From Acanthamoeba castellanii str. Neff (lineage: Eukaryota; Discosea; Longamoebia; Acanthamoebidae), in assembly GCF_000313135.1 (NCBI RefSeq), contig NW_004457592.1:129976-193975 (forward strand): 64,000 nt of DNA, in the 5' to 3' direction. A model generated the notes under the pieces. It searched no databases and was not told where the DNA came from. It saw nothing but the letters and a program-made list of their open reading frames with translations. Made by a program: the position numbers and the translations under genes. Shown piece after piece: positions 32,829 to 42,462 of this stretch (positions are counted from its first letter, which is position 1; the number at the start of each line of letters is the position of its first letter).

Positions 32829-33552
32829 ATGGAAGAAGAAGGCAACACCAGTAGCAACCAAAGGAAGCACAACAATAGAACCAGGGGTGAGAACACCGTC
32901 CCTCTGGAAGAGCTTGCAACCGCCATTGTGCAGGAGCTGGCCGCAAGTACGTCCTACTCGCCCGCCTCACTCCTCGAAAGGTGTGCTTATCGTACAAGAC
33001 GAACCCCACTACTTGTTCAGACGGGCACATGGAGCTAAAGGACCTTCTGAAGGCGCTCAACATCAACAGCAGACGCGCTTACGAACTGCTAAACGGTGCG
33101 CCCCTCGGTGTTGACGTACTAAACAGAGCTTCGTCGTCTGACACGACCAGCTGCTGTTGTTGTGTGCTTGCGCCACCAACCAGTCTTGTCGGCCGTGCCC
33201 AACGAACGCCCTATGCTGCAGAGAGTGAAGTACCCCCAACACTCCGAGCTCGTCTTCCTCGATGGCGAGCCGCTCCACCTGCCCAATATCGCCCTTCTGC
33301 CCAACAGCCTGGAGGTACCCCCACCACCCTTCGATGGCGGACTTCATTACTCTCCTCTTTCTCATCCTTCCTCTTTCTTGCTTACCGTTCGCGTAGAGGG
33401 AGCTGCACGAGCTCCACCAGCTGCTGGGCTACGTGGCCACGGTGCCGCAGCGAGAGCGTAGTGGTGCGCCCGAGATGAAGAAGGCCCGCAACGACCCGCA
33501 GCCTGAACACCCAACGACGCTCGAGGAGCTGGCGAAGGCGAAGGAGGAGTGA
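32829..33552 (+). CDS. Small winged-helix-like protein, function unknown
   Basis: Four exons (32829-32946, 33021-33095, 33184-33314, 33397-33552), exactly 159 aa. After a polar N-terminus, LEELATAIVQELAANGHMEL and NINSRRAYELLNVLSAV resemble the E2F/DP-type winged helix, in which RRIYDVLNVLE is the recognition-helix signature. The next exon (LQRVKYPQHSELVFLDGE) fits the following strands, and a C-terminal helix (RELHELHQLLGYV) could be a short dimerisation coil. It is much shorter than E2F proteins and lacks marked-box or transactivation regions. The assignment to the winged-helix fold is tentative. Confidence 0.55.
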
Positions 33553-33650
33553 CAATGATCATGATGGTGACGGTATCTTGGAGGTGTATGTACAGTGCTG
33601 AAGAAAAAGAGAAGAAGAAGAAGAACAGACCTGGTGTCAGTCATCGCACC

Positions 33651-36600
33651 TCACTCGGCCGACGTCTTGATGTTGAGCTGATGCGGGTTGAAGTGGTACG
33701 GGGTGGCGCGGACTGGCCGCCGCTGGACGACGTCGAGCGCCGCGCTGTGCAATTCGAGGCGCTGCCGGAACTCCTCCACCTCCCGGTCGAGCTGCTCCTC
33801 TAGCGCCGGGTCCAACACCTCCGCCACCACAACGTCCACGGCCTTCGACGTCTTGTTCCTCTTCTTCGTTGATGGCGCCGCTCTTGCCGTCGTGCTCGGA
33901 GCCGTAGTACTCTTGCTGGTAGCCGACTGCTTGTTCTTCTTGGCCGCAGTTGTCGGCGGCGGCGGCGGCGGCTTGGTCTTGGGCGACTTCTTGATGAAGC
34001 TTTCTTGAGGGGCAAAGGCGCTTCATCGATCATCGCTGGCTGCGTCGGCGGCGGCTTGCCCGCGTTGCCCATCGTCGTTGCCTCTGCCTTCGCCTTCTGT
34101 GCAGGCTTGGCCTCGCCCGTGGCTGCAGTCGGGGGAGGTGGCGCGCAGTGAGGTGGTGCGGCCGCTGCACGTGGCAACCTGGTGGCGGCGACAGCCTTTC
34201 GTCGCGCGCGGTGTCTGGCCTTCTTCGCAGCCCTTGCCGACGTCGTCGTGCAGCACGCCGAGTGTTCGGTGGCCGACAGCGACGAAGACGACGGCGGAGA
34301 GTAGTTGAAGGACGACGACGAGAAGGTCGAGGCTGCCGACGACCCGGCCATGCCAAATAAGGGAGAGGATGGAAAGCTGTGGAGGGGGCTTCGGGTGAAG
34401 GCGTTGGTGCCGGCAGAGTGCGTGGATGGGCCGAAGTGTTTCGACGCCGCTAGGGGCAAGTCGGCCCCATTGATGAACGACAGCAGCTCCGCCACCGATC
34501 GCGTGTCCTCTGTACAGAGGGTAAGTGTGAAAGGTAAGAAGGCACGAGAAGGCGATGTCGATGGTTCGCACGCATGGTGGTGGGTACGGCAAAGCGGGCA
34601 TACATACCGGGGCGGTGGCCATCGACCGAAGACGGGTGCCCCCGCTCACCGAGCTTGGGGCGGGAGACGCTGGAGTGGTGCATCGGCGTCTCCTTGTGGT
34701 CGATCTGGTACAGGTTCGGCTCATTCGAGTAGAAGAGACGCAGAGCTACGATACACACGCGCCACGCTTAGCCACCACACACAGAACACATGGCTATGTG
34801 TAGTAGTATCGTGAAGTAAGTACCGCCGGAGGGCAGCTCAGCTTTAATCTTCTTCACAGCTGCGAGGATGGCGCTTCGGTCTGCCTCGTCGGTGAACCCC
34901 ATCTTTAGTACAGACGGCAGAAGAAGAAAGAAAGAAGAGGCGGCCCGTGGTCAGATCCGGTCATGGTAGAGAATGGGGCGGCGGCAGGATTATACCTCAA
35001 GCAGGCCGCTGTCGTCGAGCAGGGGAAGGCTGTCGATGGAGATGTTGTGCTTGGCAAACACATCGGCATATTTCTGCAGGACCAGATCCTGCAGCAGCGA
35101 CTCTGACGCAGAATAGTAGAACTGCACCTCCTTCATTTCACGGACCTGTTGTCATTTCACAAGCATGTTGGGTGAGCGTGAACGACGATTGCGGATTCAA
35201 AGAGCAAAGAGCAGGGCATCTCCCCACGTACGGCAATCTTCATCTTCTCTCGAGCGGCGTTGCAGTCGATCAAGCGATTGATGGTGTGATCGTTGAGGAT
35301 GGTGAGCGACTCGATGAAGTCCACCATGAGGTTCTTGGAGAAGACCAGCGCGTACTCGTCCAGCTCCAGGTCTCTCAGCCAATAGGCCATGGCTATTAGA
35401 AAAGCGGTGTTGTTTTCGCAAGTCAGCACCATGACCGAACCACCGTAGCAACTGACCCACCATGTACAGTTCTGGTTACCTTTGACAGCGTACGAGGGTG
35501 AGAACTCGAGGGACTGGAGGGCGGAGAGGAGCTCCTTGTCTTGATTGGTGACCCCCATCTCGTCGATGATGAAGAAGTTGACCAGCGGCAGGGCGTAGAA
35601 CGGCACCTCATATCTAGAGGGAGTAGACATCGAGGAGACAAGCAGGTCAGGCAGGCCCCCGAGAGACGCGCGCCACGTATAACCCCCCCCCACCGCAAGG
35701 GGCGGACGCAAAGGGCCACCGGTCACAGGTGCGAGATACGAACCGCGCAAACTGGTAGGCGTATCGTTCCAGGCCACTCCATTGCAGCCAGGCGAAGGTC
35801 GCTGCCGGCGAGAAGAAGGGGTCGTTAGCGCCACAGGCCACTCATGACACGCGCAAGGATGAGAGCGGTACCTTCGGCAGAGGAGAACTCGCGGTAGTAC
35901 TTGGTGGCGTGGAAGAAGTGGGCAGTGCGGGTAGGGTTGAGGCCCATATGCACAAAGTCGCTTTCCCTGAGCACCGCGATCGTGCGTAGGCCCACCCTGT
36001 GCTTCATGAACGCCTCTTCGTACACGCCCAACCCCAGGTATCGCAGCCATAGGCCCACGACTGCGGCCAGCCACCAGCACCAATATGTGTGCCAAAAAGA
36101 CATTAGCAAGTTCGGCATCTGGTCCGTTTAGCTAATGACGAGGAGAAAGAGTGCGTACACTGAAACTCGTTGAGGTCCTGCAGCCGCTTGACTGCGCGCA
36201 TAATAGCGTTGCGATCGTTCGCCGAGGCGACTCCGATGTCCTCGAGGATGTTTGGGCGGAGGTAGGGCAACACCAAAAAGTCGTCCACGCCGCTGCGTTC
36301 GAACGCCGCTCGGTGGTGGTCCATGCCCAGACTCGCCAGCCATTCATCGACAGCTGTACGCGTATGAGGCAGCAGAACACGTCCAAGCGAATAGTGAGTT
36401 TCCTGAGCTGCTTGAACGTTGTGCGTGAATGTATGTGAACGACACCGCTGTACCTTTGCCGCTGCCGTAGGGCTTTAGGAGGTAGTGCCTGTGCGGGGCA
36501 GCCACAAGCACGCGGCCCGGGCTGAGTGCGCGCTTGACGGATGTGGAGGGCTGGAGCTGCCGTGATCGCTGCTCGTCAGCGAAGCAGCGCGCATCCTGAC

Positions 36601-37200
36601 CCAGGTGACGCAGCAACTTGCTGAGTGGCTCTGTGTTGCGAGCAGCAGTGGAGGTCAGCACTCGATGAAAGCGAAGAACTGAGGTGAGAAAACGAACCAG
36701 CAGGCTCGAACTCAAACATGAGACCCTCCACTTCGCAGCAAACCGTGGAGCCCAGGTCCAGACAGTAGGCCACAAGCATGGTGTTGGTGTCCTCACCTGA
36801 GTCAGCCAGCGGTTAGTGCGTTAGTACGTACGTAAAGCAGCAGCAAGGAATGGCAAAAGGATGCAGATTTTAAAGTAATATTGAAGATGGAAGTACCGCT
36901 GGCGCAGGTAGGTAGAGAACGAAGAGAGGCAGGGGTTCGTTTATGTGTATTGGTCTCCCGCTCGCGATCCAGCACGAGCTCGTCCAGAGACGAGGAGAGA
37001 AGGAGGGGCAGACCCACTTCCTTCCTGTGGTCGAGGCTGAGGCGCGACCAGTCGGCAAGCGTCCCTATCCAATGGTCATCGAGCAATTGAGTAGCACGTT
37101 CGATTTCATCTTCGTTTCGCGCGAGTCGTTTGCCGATCTCATGCACAAGCGCCCTTATGGGTTCTTCCTCTGATTCAATTTTGTTCCCATTTGCTTTCAT
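33651..37200 (-). CDS. Multi-SAM-domain protein
   Basis: A long spliced gene from ATG 37200 (MKANGNKIESEEEPIRALVH) to a stop at 33651. At least four SAM-like modules appear in order: WLASLGMDHHRAAFERSGVD...NAIMRAVKRL (36345-36165); LRYLGLGVYEEAFMKHRVGL...FVHMGL (36060-35880); MAYWLRDLELDEYALVFSKN...REKMKIAV (35395-35230); LQKYADVFAKHNISIDSLPL...GLLEMGF...ILAAVKKI (35100-34830). The N-terminal region has a further SAM-like segment (WIGTLADWSRLSLDHRKEVG). The C-terminal third is Ser/Pro/Lys-rich with an acidic helix LDPALEEQLDREVEEFRQRL. Near 34020 the open frame shifts within low-complexity sequence, so the splice there is unresolved. SAM arrays usually build oligomeric scaffolds. Confidence 0.75.
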
Positions 37201-37519
37201 CTCTTCCTGGATGACGTTTTGGCGCTACTTTGGGGAGTACATTTCTTCACAACTTTTCCCTTTTCTTCCGTGAACTATTCTTGTTTTTGTTTTTTCACAG
37301 GAACTTCTCTATTTTTTCCCTGTCTACAACATAAAAAATAACAAATAGTTAAAACAATCCCCAGTCGTCCTTTTTCTTCTCCAAGTTGATGCATTGAGCA
37401 GACTAGCTGTGTGTTTCACTTTGTGGAGGTAGTGGGCCATGTTAACCATTGTAGCTTTGCTGTCAGGTTCACCAGAAAAAGTGTAATACATTCTCCAGCT
37501 GCTGAGGACAAGCCTTAAC

Positions 37520-38011
37520 TTATGGTAATTTGAAATGAGAGGTCACAAGTGACTGGAGCACAGGTCTCATCTGGTTGTTGAGATCCAGTGAAACATCTGC
37601 ACACAAGAGGGAGTTGTAGGAGACAGAGGTGTGTGGGTCAGTGGTCAAGTGGTAGGACCCATCCATTGCTTCATCCAGTGAGACTGATGGAACCATTGAT
37701 GGGCTAATCCAATGGCTCCAGGTCTGAGAGAAGCTCAGACTGAGCATGTATGTACAGATAACCCAGCTGAATGGGTCACTAGTGAGCTGCTCTGGAGGTG
37801 GCCTATTGAAAAGAGAGACAAGATCCTGGTAGGATTTCTTCATGGCCTGGGCATTGTTGAGCTCAGTGAGGGCAGAGAGGCTATCCTTGAGGGTGGTGGT
37901 ATCAAGCTGAGCTAAGAGAAGAGGAAGGGGAGAGTCAAAGGGACAGATGTTGAGGAAGGAGTAGGGACCCATCCACAGAGAGGCAGAGGGATGGTAGTCC
38001 TTAGTGAACAT
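37520..38011 (-). CDS. Unrecognised open frame in island C (proximal)
   Basis: A 163-codon frame read as one exon, including CPFDSPLPLLLAQLDTTTLK and SLFNRPPPEQLTSDPFSWV, ending at a TAA-type stop at 37520. Amino-acid composition is protein-like, with no low complexity, so it is probably a terminal coding exon of a larger island gene, perhaps joined to the frames at 38025-38219 and 38537-39622. No CpG codons occur. I recognise no domain. Confidence 0.35.
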   Translation of the reverse strand: MFTKDYHPSASLWMGPYSFLNICPFDSPLPLLLAQLDTTTLKDSLSALTELNNAQAMKKSYQDLVSLFNRPPPEQLTSDPFSWVICTYMLSLSFSQTWSHWISPSMVPSVSLDEAMDGSYHLTTDPHTSVSYNSLLCADVSLDLNNQMRPVLQSLVTSHFKLP

Positions 38012-38536
38012 CTACACATCATTTTCATAGGCAGGAGAAGCAGAAGACATGAGGCCTGGAGTTGTTATGAACACCATGGATATAGGGATCCATCCAGGAT
38101 TTGATAGACCAGCACTCAAGAAGGAATATAGGCTCAGGGTGAAGGTGGGGTGTGGAATACCAGTCCTGCAGACCTTGCTTGACAGCCTTGACAGTAAGGA
38201 CCTGTGGATTATACTTCATGCCTGAGGATATTCTATTGTGTACATGATAGGTAAGGGGAGTAATACCATGTTGGTGTACATGGTTATCCTTGCCCTTGCC
38301 TGTGCTGTCATGTTGGTGGAGGTCCTTCCAGTTTGAAGAGTATCCATGATGGAGAAGTTGGCCATTTTGTTCTCAGAGATTCCATAAGCAAGCATGAATG
38401 CCTGCCTGCAAACTCACTACTGGTGTAGAGTGAGAGGAAGCTATCTCCAATGAGCTGTAGTATTAAGAAAGTTGAGAATTATGGGGATATCAAATAGAAG
38501 TGTGGGACAAACCAGGTATCACTCATCTATCAACTC

Positions 38537-39622
38537 CTACATCAACTGCTCACCCATGGAGGCATCAGAACACCAGAAGAAGATGATTTCTAAAGTGATT
38601 TTTTGGAAACTAGCACATTTAAGGTGAGTGTTGGTGGGCAAATTGGGTATGCCTTTGAGGTGCTTCTGGTACCTGGAATGACAATAAAGGCATAATCTGA
38701 AGTACATGGTGCAGTGTTTTGACCCCAGTGTCTTTGGCCAGGCTTTTGAGAAGGTAATTATTAGGTCAAAGGTGTTTATGGGCATTACAGGGCAGCAAAC
38801 TCATGGTCTAAGATCTGCTCAGCTCCTGCTGTCTGCAACTCTCTAGATTGTTGGGTGCATGCATGGAGGTAGCTGAGCTTGTGATCCTTGCACACCCTCA
38901 CCCAAGCATGAGACATTTTGGCCCATGCACTGAGTGGGACATGAAAGAGGTGGTTGCCTGTTGGCACAACTGGTTTGGATGTGGCTGTTGAACTAGAGCC
39001 TGTGGTGTGTGGTGGTGGTGTAGGGAAGCCAACAGAGTTGCAAGCAGTGATGGTGGCCAAGATGTGCTGGTCACAGACAAGAAGGTGGGTCACTTGCATG
39101 GAGTTCTGCTGTCTGAAGTGCCACACATTCATGACAGCAACTGCAAGGTGCATGACCTTGAAGACAACATCATTGCAGATGCACAATCAAGGAAGCAGCA
39201 AGCTCATGGTGGGTTGGGGTGTGTAGGTGGGGGGTACCTGGAACAACTACCAGACTCCTACCATAGCTGTCAAGGTCATCCTTGCATCACCAAATGCAGA
39301 ATTTTTGCAACACACTTTCATGGAAGAACCTGGGCAGGCACTTGCCAAAGTTGCACACTGGACCAACATAGGACTGAAGCCACTTCTTTGTTGACAGCTG
39401 TGTTGATTGGTACTGGCTGGGAAGCTTCTCAACAGCTGAAGGGTATGTGTGGTGGCAGGTGGATGGTGCAGGCATTGGGGGCCAGGTGGAGGTGGAGGGA
39501 GGATGTGGCACAATGCCCCTGTCTTTATTGTTACTGAAACAGTGCTTGTGTTTGCATACATGCTCTGCCACCAAACAAGTGCAAAAGTGACCCACCTGGA
39601 AATCAGACTTAAATGGAAGCAA
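38537..39622 (-). CDS. Unrecognised Cys-rich open frames in island C (distal)
   Basis: Several abutting minus-strand frames: 39287-39622 (with FCTCLVAEHVCKHKHCF, a zinc-ligand-like Cys/His run), 38785-39186 (HLAVAVMNVWHFRQQNS, SAWAKMSHAWVRVCKDHKLS) and 38537-38785 (LCLYCHSRYQKHLKGIPNL). They probably represent exons of one gene or element on the same strand as 37520-38011. Exact splice joins cannot be fixed by eye. Function unknown; a mobile-element origin is plausible. Confidence 0.3.
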
Positions 39623-39941
39623 TTTTTGTCTGGTTTTGTCCAGCCAAAACTGCCCAGTGTGACTAGGAGGAATGACAGCACACCAACTTCAGGTTACACT
39701 GTAGTCATCCTGATCCATTTTTCAAAGCCCTGGTATCAGGGTACTAGTCACACTTGGCACTATTAAACCAATAGTTATGCCCACATTGAGCTATTTATTA
39801 TCATGTATTGCTTTAGTTTTTATTTGTTGATTTTTTTTTATGATGTAGTGGTGGCGGAGGGTACCCAGAAGGAATGTTGTTGATGGGAAGCCATCGCCGC
39901 TGTTCGGCACAAGACGCCTCGCAAGCTGCACAACTGCCCGG

Positions 39942-42095
39942 CTAGTAGGGGTTGTAGCGCGGGGCATCTCGTGGCGCCAGAGCCTTGCCGCCCGCCGGCG
40001 ATCCATAGTAGCCTGCCACGCGCACCACAACGTCAGCGACGGCGACGGGTGGTCTTAAGACCGTGTTGATAACGAAGAAGGTGTACCTGTGTAGTCCGGC
40101 GGCGGCGCTGGCGGATAGGCGTAGGCGGGACCGGCTCTGGATTGGTCGTAGGCGCCGTAGGCGCCGTAGTACGGGTCAGCACCGGGCGCTGCACTGGTGG
40201 CCGCGCCCGCGTAGTAGTTGTACTGGTGCTGTTGGCTGTAGTTTGTCGCCGCCGTCGCATCAGCGCCCGTGCCAGCAGGAGCGACGGGGGTCGTGCCGTC
40301 GCCGGCACCAGCGGCGGGGGCGGGGGCAGGCGTCGGAGTCGCCGCGGGTGCCGGATGATAGCCCGGCTGGCTATAGGCAGTCGCCGGGTCGCCGTAGCTG
40401 TAGGCCGCTGGCGGTGGCGGTGGCGCATAGGCCGGCTGGTGGTGGCCGTAGGCCTGGGCCTGGTAGTGCGGTGGAGGTGGTGGGTAGTGGTGCTGGTGCG
40501 GCGGTGGCACACCGTAGCCGCCGGCGGCGCCATAGTAGGGCGGAGGCGGTGGAGGCGGGCCGCCGTAGCCGCCGCGGTAACCACCACCGCGTCCGCGATA
40601 AGGTCCGCCGCGATGAGGCGGACCCCCGCGTCCTCGATAGCCGCCCCGATAGCCACCACCGGGTGCCCAGCGCCCGCTGCCGTCATCGTAGTCCTCCCAA
40701 CCGCCGCCGCCGTAGTNNNNNNNNNNNNNNNNNNNNNTTGAGCTGCACGAGTCAACGCACAAAACAAAACAAAACACACGAGGAGATGAGTCGTGGAACG
40801 CACACGCAAACGCACACGCACCACCGCACACGCACACGACATGTGAGCGAGATATGAGTGGAGCGGTACATTCGCCCTCGAGGGTGGCGTTCTGGCAGCG
40901 CTGCATGGCGGCTTCGGCCTGCTGCCGGGTGGCAAAGTGGACGAAGGCGTGGCCGAGCACGGCCCGTGTGGTGACGTCGAGGGGGATGACCACCTTCTCG
41001 CAGCCGTCGCCGAAGAAGGCCTTCATGGCTTCGGCGTTGGTCGTGGGCGACACGCCGCGCACGAACAGCGACTTGACGCGCGCGAGCATGTCCTCCTCCT
41101 GCGTGCGCGGCTCGGCCATGTGGACGTTGAGGTAGAGCCCGAACACGGGCGTTGACTGGAGCAGCCGCATGCCCTGCACGGCGCACTTGTGGTCCTTGAA
41201 GGTGGCCCACCCGTAGCCCTTCGACTCGCCCTCGAGGGTCGTGCACAGCTTGAACTTGGTCACCTCATACGTCTACCTCCGCCGCCGACGCCGGTCAGCT
41301 TCAGCTTCAGCCACACGACACACGCACTCACACTCACACACGACACACGACACACACGCGGTGGTGAAGAGGGGAATGGTCGAACCGTGGTGGCCTCCTG
41401 GAGCGCGAGCCGGACGTCGTCTTCGGAGAGGCCGCGCGGGATGTTGCCCACGTAGAGCACGTTCTTGGGATCGGCTCGCACCACCTTCACCGTTTGTCTG
41501 TGTGTTCATCGCACGAACGGTTGGAGGAGGAGGAGCGCAGAGAGTTGGCTCGGCTGGGGGACGAGAGCGAAAGCGAAAGCGAGAGAGAACGAAAAGCGGA
41601 GGGAGAACGTACACCCGGGCCGACACGGCATCTCGAAACGATGGCAGGACGGCCATGTCGAGAGCGGCGTGGACCGCGTCCAACGTCGCGAACTTTACAA
41701 ACCCAAACCCTGCAGAATATTCAAATAAAAATATAAATAATAGATGAATAAATAATCAACAAGATCAAGGTTAAATTGGGAGGAGAAGAATGAAGACAGG
41801 GGGTGTCCAGACCTTTGGTTTCGCCGGTGAATTTGTTCTTCACGACGAGAGCATCTGTGACCTGTCCCGCCGATGAGAAGGCATCTTTGAGCTCCTGATC
41901 TGTTACGCCTCGCGCGATGTCGGACACGAAGATGCCGTACTCGAGAGGCGGCTCGTCCCCCACGTCGTATTGGACCCTTTGCTGCTGGTGGTGGTGCTGG
42001 TGCTGGAAGCCGTCGCGATTGCCACCTCCGCCGGTGCCATTGCCGGCACTGTGGCCACCATTGGGGTCAGACGGCCAAGGAGCGTTCTCTTGCAT
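39942..42095 (-). CDS. hnRNP-type RNA-binding protein with three RRMs (sequence gap inside)
   Basis: ATG at 42095 (MQENAPWPSDPNGG). RRM1: YGIFVSDIARGVTDQELKDA ... GFVKFATLDAV. RRM2: NVLYVGNIPRGLSEDDVRLA ... GYGWATFKDHKCA. RRM3: KSLFVRGVSPTTNAEAMKAF ... AFVHFATRQQAEAA. This is the hnRNP R/Q (SYNCRIP)-like layout. The C-terminus is RGG/GYR-rich, then Tyr/Pro/Ala/Gln-rich low complexity typical of phase-separating RNA-binding proteins, ending APRYNPY and TAG at 39942. A 21-base run of N (40717-40737) falls at an exon boundary just upstream of YGGGGWEDYDDG, so a few residues are missing. Roles in mRNA splicing, stability or translation are inferred from the family. Confidence 0.85.
40717..40737. 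other. Assembly gap (21 N)
   Basis: Undetermined bases inside the hnRNP gene, adjacent to the RGG-coding exon. Its true length is unknown. Confidence 0.99.
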
Positions 42096-42462
42096 CTGAC
42101 TTCTTCAACGGCACCGTTGTGCTGCCACCTCTTGAGCACCACCTCTCCAACGATAGATAGATGGCCAGCAATGGCCAATCTTGCTTTTTGCTGATTAATC
42201 GAATTGGAGAGAAATAGAAGGAAAATGGTGATATGTCGACAGGAAAACACTTTTTTTGTTGGTTTTTGAATTCTCCGCAAACGCAGCGAAGTCGCGACCC
42301 CACAGACGCGAGCCTGCCAGCAGCGCATCACATCCCATCTCCCAGCCAACGCTTCCCCGCCCCAAAACCATCCAACACAACTCGAACCAACAGCCGCGGC
42401 CCACACTTACTCAGTTTTGCCCACCGAAGCGACCCCAACAATTAATTATCCACGCAACAATA
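42096..42462. promoter_or_regulatory. Divergent promoter region between hnRNP and CNOT4 genes
   Basis: 367 bp between start codons of two post-transcriptional regulators. The CNOT4 side is C/A-rich. No clear TATA box is visible. Shared regulation of an RNA-binding protein and a deadenylase-complex ligase is possible. Confidence 0.5.

Larger units (their letters stand above)
37368..39854. other. CpG-free island C, 2.49 kb with zero CpG
   Basis: I find no CpG between the one at 37366 and the one at 39855, although the block is roughly 45% G+C and flanking genes have CpG every few bases. TpG and CpA are frequent. It lies between the 5' end of the multi-SAM gene and the 3' end of the hnRNP gene. 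Minus-strand open frames inside are described separately. I see no clear terminal repeat or target duplication by eye. Confidence 0.85.

Noticed and set aside
37368..39854. Island C as an endogenous virus or a named transposon
   Set aside because: No reverse transcriptase, integrase, transposase or capsid motif could be recognised and no terminal repeats were seen, so it is left unclassified.
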